This document shows, piece after piece, positions 56,001 to 62,300 of a stretch of DNA of 64,000 nt. The position numbers and the translations under genes are program-made. Origin of the DNA: Sarcophilus harrisii (lineage: Eukaryota; Chordata; Mammalia; Dasyuromorphia; Dasyuridae); assembly GCF_902635505.1 (NCBI RefSeq), contig NC_045430.1, forward strand, positions 30,957,564-31,021,563. The letters are read 5' to 3'. Within the stretch, counting starts at the first letter, position 1; the number at the start of each line of letters is the position of its first letter. The notes under the pieces are model-generated. The model was not told the DNA's origin. It worked only from the letters and a program-made list of their open reading frames with translations, and made no database searches.

Positions 56001-59000
56001 ATACACTTCATCAAACAGAATAAGTACTGGAGACAAAATCAATAGGTATGTCTATACAGGATCCGTATAATATAAAAGTTAGGCTTTTAAAACTACAAGA
56101 ATAGAAAAAATTTGGAAAATATTTCAAATATTTATACAAATTAAGTTGGATAATGAGAATATGTAATACATACATTCAACCCTTAACATTTATATGCTTT
56201 TAACTTCAAGCATTTGTGTGATTTAGTTAGTAACCTCATTTCACTTCCATGACCACAACCTGTATGCAAGGTAGAGAACAAAATGAGATCCACAATGTAG
56301 CAAATTAGTGGAGCCTCTACTAGTCCCTTCATTGGTCTTGTCTGTCCTATTTTTATAGATTAAACAACTCTGTGCATTCCTTGTCTAGGCAAATTTACAA
56401 ACTTTGCAAATCATACAGTAATAAAACTATAATTAATTTTAGGATCACAAGATTATATAGCTTTTAAAAATTCCTATTAAGCAATATTCATATATATATG
56501 TGTGTGTGTGTATATATATGGGTGTGTGTGTGTGTTTATGTCAGAAACAATGTCAAGTGCTGAGAATACCAATACAAGCAAAAGAGAAGATTGCCTTCCC
56601 TACAAGGAGCTTAAATTTATTGAGAAAAAGAAGCTGAAAAAAGGTCAAAGACTAGGGATTAACCTGGGGTCATGTCAGAAAATTACTTCAAAGAGAAGGC
56701 CTCTAAATTGGGGTTAGAAATAGTATGATCAATCATCTCTAGTTAAAGATTATGAACTTTGGTGGTCATAAGAACCTAATCCTCTCTTTCCCATATGTTC
56801 AATGTATAGCTTTGACTTTAAAGTCATTTTCTAATTAATTCCAAGACAATTGAGGATTAATGTGATACATACCTCTAAATTTAGTCAAATACCTCAAAAT
56901 GAAGAAATGATTGAATAAAATATATCATTAACTTCATGATAAATGTTCCAATTTTCCAATACTCAGAGAAACTTAAAAATCAACAAAAGCCTATATAGCA
57001 TCTAGAAGGTCAAAAATTACAAAGAGGGGAGGAAGATAGAGGAGTAATTTGGTAAATTTCAAGCTTTCCAAATTTTCCCCAAATAGTAAAATTTGTGCCT
57101 CAGGGTGAATAGAGACTGGTGCAAGATCAAGATAATTTGGAGCAGAAGAAGGCTTCTGATATAACCCCAAAAGAACTAACTGGAAAGACCCAAGACTGAG
57201 AAATATTCTGTCAACAACTCCAGGCTAGCCCCACAGAAATATCAAGTGGGGATCCCACAGCTAGCTGAGTATGGCTGAAGCCTTGGCAGAATCTGAGTAT
57301 GGCTGAAGCCTTGGTAGAAACCATAGAGACCCTCACCTCATCCCACTGATTGGGGTGAGTCCTATTGGGGTTTGAGTCCAGGAAGACATAGTGAAGCTCA
57401 GCTTATTGAGAATCCCCACTGTGCTGTTGAGACAAGGCTGTAGGCAAGAAGGAATCAGCACCTGGTGAGTACAGAAGCGGTAGAAAAGGGATCCTATTGG
57501 CTGTGCGCACTTGCAGGAGAATGGAGCTCTTGGTTTGGGATTCCTGATCAGTGTGAAGAGCTCAAGGGAAGCTTGAAGCTCCATCCATGATTAGAGGTGC
57601 TTACACTAATAAGCCTTATTTTAAAAATTGAACCAATAAAGAAAGAACCCCAACACTGAAACATATTATGGGAACAGAGAAGATCAGGGTTCATCTTCAG
57701 AGGACTCTTTAGTAACAAAAAGCTTCTACCTCAAAGAGTTATGTGAAATGGTTATCTGTCCAGAAAGACTTTATAGAAGAATTCAAAGTGAGAGACACTG
57801 AGGAAAAACTGAAAAATAAAATAAAATAACATAAAAGCCATCTAAGAAAAATATGAAAAAAATTATTATGAAAAAAGTTAACCAAGTAGAAAAAGAGGTA
57901 CAGAATCTCAAAGATGAGAATTGAGCAAAGCCCATTAGATTTGGGCTTTTTCAAAGCCAGTAAAGCTATGAGAGATGAAGAAATAACAAACAGACTAGAA
58001 TGTGAAACATACTATTTGAAAAATGACAGATCTGAGTAGGAGATCAAGAAAAGAAAATATAGGAATAATTGAACTGCCAGAAAGTTGGGACTCCCCCCGC
58101 CAAATGACTTTGAAACAACAGTGCAGGAAATAATAATAAGAATACTGTCCTGGAGTAACAGAACATTAGGGGAAAGTAGAAATAGAAAAAAAATTGATTA
58201 TCACTTCAAAAAGATCTTTTGTGGAAAATACATAAATATTTCTACCAAAGTTTGAAATCCTCAGATCAATGAGAAAATTTTGCTTGAAGCAAGAAAAAAA
58301 AACAATTTAAATATGCTGGAGCTACAATTAGAATGGTACAAGATTTATGAGGCCTTACAATAAAAGACCACAGACTCCAGATCAATCTACCCATAATCAA
58401 AAAACAAAAACAAAAACAAAAACAAAAACCTAGGCCTGTGGCAAAAAATATCATATCCAGCAAAATTGTTTATATTAAATGAATTTGCAAATTTTCAGGA
58501 CTTTCTATCAATCAAACCGGAACTTAACAGAAAATTTAACATATAAGAGTCAATATCAAAGATCACTTTTAAGGAATTCAACATAGACAAAATGTTATAC
58601 ATCAATAAATTTTTTAACATGGGAAATGTACACTATATGTTTAAGATTCACATCCACAAAAATAAATTCTGTCAGAGTTAAGGTAAAAATAGTAATAATG
58701 GGATACAAATGAGGTGTGAAAGAAGAATCCGGCATTAGAGAGGGGGAAGGAAGACTCAGTTCTGAAAACCTACTCAAAATGGGAATCGGTTCAATAGTCA
58801 ACACTACATATATACCATGAAGAGTATAGGACCCTCCCAACTACAAAGAAATAAGAGCAAAGGGATGGGCAGACAGGGAAGCAAAGAGTGAAGAAAGAAG
58901 GCAAGGGAAAGATCCTTCAGAGGGGGAAGGTTAAGTAATAACAAGGCAAGTTGTGGAGCAGAATTTAATTAAAGAGTCAGCAGAGATAGGAAAGCCATGT

Positions 59001-59282
59001 GTACGTGATGTGTATTTGTGAGTGTGTTTGTGTAGATATATCTATATATATATATAGATTTATCTACATAATATATCTTTTAGCTATAGCTTGCTTCAGG
59101 GTGGGAGGAGGGATGAAAGGGGAAAAAAGAGTAAAGTAAATTAGTAAAATAAGTCATATAGCAGACAAAACAATTTTCAAAGAAGTGAAGAAAAAAATGG
59201 ATATTCATGAATATAATTTCTTTTACTAATATAAATCTCTACATAAATTTCTCTCCATATACGTATATACACATATATATGT

Positions 59283-59337
<55 letters not shown>

Positions 59338-62300
59338 CTTTCTTGATCTGGTAATTTGTTGCTATATGTTTTGAATCGTTCCTGAAGTTTTGTAGGGTAT
59401 GTGACAATGTTCTCTTTTGTTTGCTTTATTTTGTTTTGTATTCCTTTTCTGTTTTTCTTTTTTTATTGCTTTTTCAAATAAAATAAATTTTAAAAAATAA
59501 ATAAAATGTCATAGAAAAAATGCTAGTAGTGGGAAATTCTCATATACCACTAGAAGGACTGCATGGTGATCAAGGTGTTTTAGAAAACAACATACAATAA
59601 TCATAAAATTGATTCTGTCTCTTGATTCCATTATTGAGAATTAATCCTAAAAAGAACAAAGAAGGAACAATAGGATTTATGTATACAAAAACTTTCATAG
59701 CTTCTCTACTTGTAAAAAAAAATTGGAAGCACCCTGTACAACCAACATTTAGGGAAAAGTGTTATTATTATTATTATTATGGAATGGATCACAATTTTGG
59801 AGCTAGAAGAAACCTTAAATATCACTTAGAAAACAAAGATTTTAAAATATAATTTATTTTAGAATGACAGTCATGAGATATTAAGCCTGGTCTTTCACTC
59901 CAAATCTAGTACTTTTTTCAGTTCATAAATAAATATAAAAGTACAAAGAAATATGGTATATTTCTTTGCGATATAGAACGATATAGGAATATTGGCAGAA
60001 ATATCTTGTATAAAAGTTGATTTCACCTAGTTTTTATAAGAAAATTAAAAAAAAGAAAAACACAACAAAACAGGTAGAGGTGGGGAAACTTGAAAGAAAA
60101 CATAAAAAAACAAAAGCATATTTGTTTTAAAATCATTTGGGTCCATTTAACTTCATTTGGATCTTTCAAGTTATATACTAAAGAGATTGTATGCTACATT
60201 TAAAATACTTTTAACAAAGCAAAGCACCCTCAAAACTGAAATTTCAGTAAAAGAAAAATAAAGAAACTTTACCTTCATGTCAAAATCCAATTCATCATCT
60301 GTGCTTGATAAGTGATCACCAGATCCTGGTTTGTCAGAGACACTTTCAAAAAAGAAACCAAAAATTTACTTTTATTTCTAGAAGTCAACCATAAACAAGT
60401 GCAAGATGCTTTATCACCAAGTTATACATTGTAAAAGATGACTTAATAGAGCAGGATATATGAACTATTACTATTCCAAGATTCATTTTTGATAGAGAAG
60501 AAAATATTAGTATAAAAGTTGTCAGTGAGTCTACCCTCCAGAATAATTTCATTTTTAATTTTACACACTTCTAAAGTTGACAAATGAACAAAATAGGACA
60601 TAAATCACAGAATCATCAAAACCCTGGAATCTATTTGTAGTCTGTTTTCTGTGCCTTCCCTAGTAGGTTCTCACAAATACTTCCACTGTGAGTCTTATTT
60701 TTTCTTAGAGTTACCTTCCACAGGTTTCTTATCTAGATATGAGTTGTGTTTCTTATTATTCAATCATTTTAGCAGTATCTGACTCTTTGTGATCCCATCT
60801 GGCATCTTGGAATGGTATTGAAGTGGAATTCCATTCCTTTTCCCAGTTCATTTCACAGATGAAAATGAGGCAAACAGGGTTACATGGGACTTGCCTGGAA
60901 TCACAGGCTAATAAGTATCAGATCCAGATTAGAACTCATAAAGATTAGTATTCTTGATTCCAAACCCAGGACATCACCCACTGCTTTGCCTAGTTGCCTG
61001 ATAGATATAAGAGTAGATAATAGTAGGTCTCGGAAAAGTGTTATAAGGGCAATCATTTACCTTCCTTGCTAGAAACAGTTTTTACAATTGCTGTGATAAT
61101 CTGCTTTCAGGGAGTTTCAATGCCAGATTTGTCAATATGGAGGAAGAGGGTAGTGGGGTCCAGAATTCAAGGAGGGTAAGGTATATGACTTGAGAGTGAA
61201 TAGTACAGGGCACTTTCAGAGAAGAAATAATTCAGACGTGCAACTATTAGAGTTGCCCGGGTCACTTGCTGAGTGTGACAAAATGGAAACTTGAATCCAG
61301 TTTTTTATTCCCACTCCCATTCCCTTTCCATTAACCCCAAAGCACTTCTTTTGCCAATTCCTTAGGATGTGTTAGCAATAAGACAGCTTTTCTTTTTTCT
61401 TTGTCCCTCCCTTCCCTTTCCTTCCTTTCCTCCCTTACCTTCCTATCTTCTCCCTCCCTTTTCTTCCTTCCCTTCCTTTCTTTTCTTTCATCCTTTATCA
61501 TCTAATTCTTTGATATACATGCCCAATTTCTTTTCTCTTCTTCTGAAACTTGCCAAGTGACTTTACTTTTTTGGTCATTTTATAGCATCCTTCTCCTATT
61601 TCAGTTGGATTTCACTATCTCCTCCTCCTTCACCACCACCTCCGCCTCCTTATAGACTTCACCTTTTTTTTTTTTTGGTTTGCTTTATGTCCTCCATCTC
61701 CTTGAACTCACTTTCTTTTCTTCCTTTAAATGAAGTCTTTCTCCTTCAACTTAAAAGTCACTTTTAATTTCTGAAAGTCTCCTGAATTTGTTAACTTTTC
61801 ATCTTTTATTTGTTCTAAATTCTTAAGGATTCAAATTCATATTCACATTTGTTTCCCCTTAAATTAAAATCTAATAAAAGAACTCATCTGGCCCCATTAA
61901 TAAGAATAATGTAAATGCTGCAACATGTCCATCAACCATCAACCACAAGTATAAGATGATACATATTTGCACTGCAGATGTACCTTCAAAGTCTTGTTAG
62001 GAATTCATCTCAAGTGGCTACTATGTGGTGTGATTAAATGGACAGTTCCATTCATTCTTCATTCATCCAATAACTATTTATTAATAGTTACAGTAGAGCA
62101 TTGTGGATAGGACGTAGGAAATAGTAAAAATATAATGGATTCAAATATTTCCTTTGTTACATACTGATGTTGTGAGTTGAATCAAGTCACTTAACCCTTC
62201 ATCATTCACAAGCAACTCTTTTAATGTAGAACAGCTGCCAGTTATGTAAATATACACATGTTAAAGAAACACTATGTGCATGTGTGTGTGTGTGTGTGTG

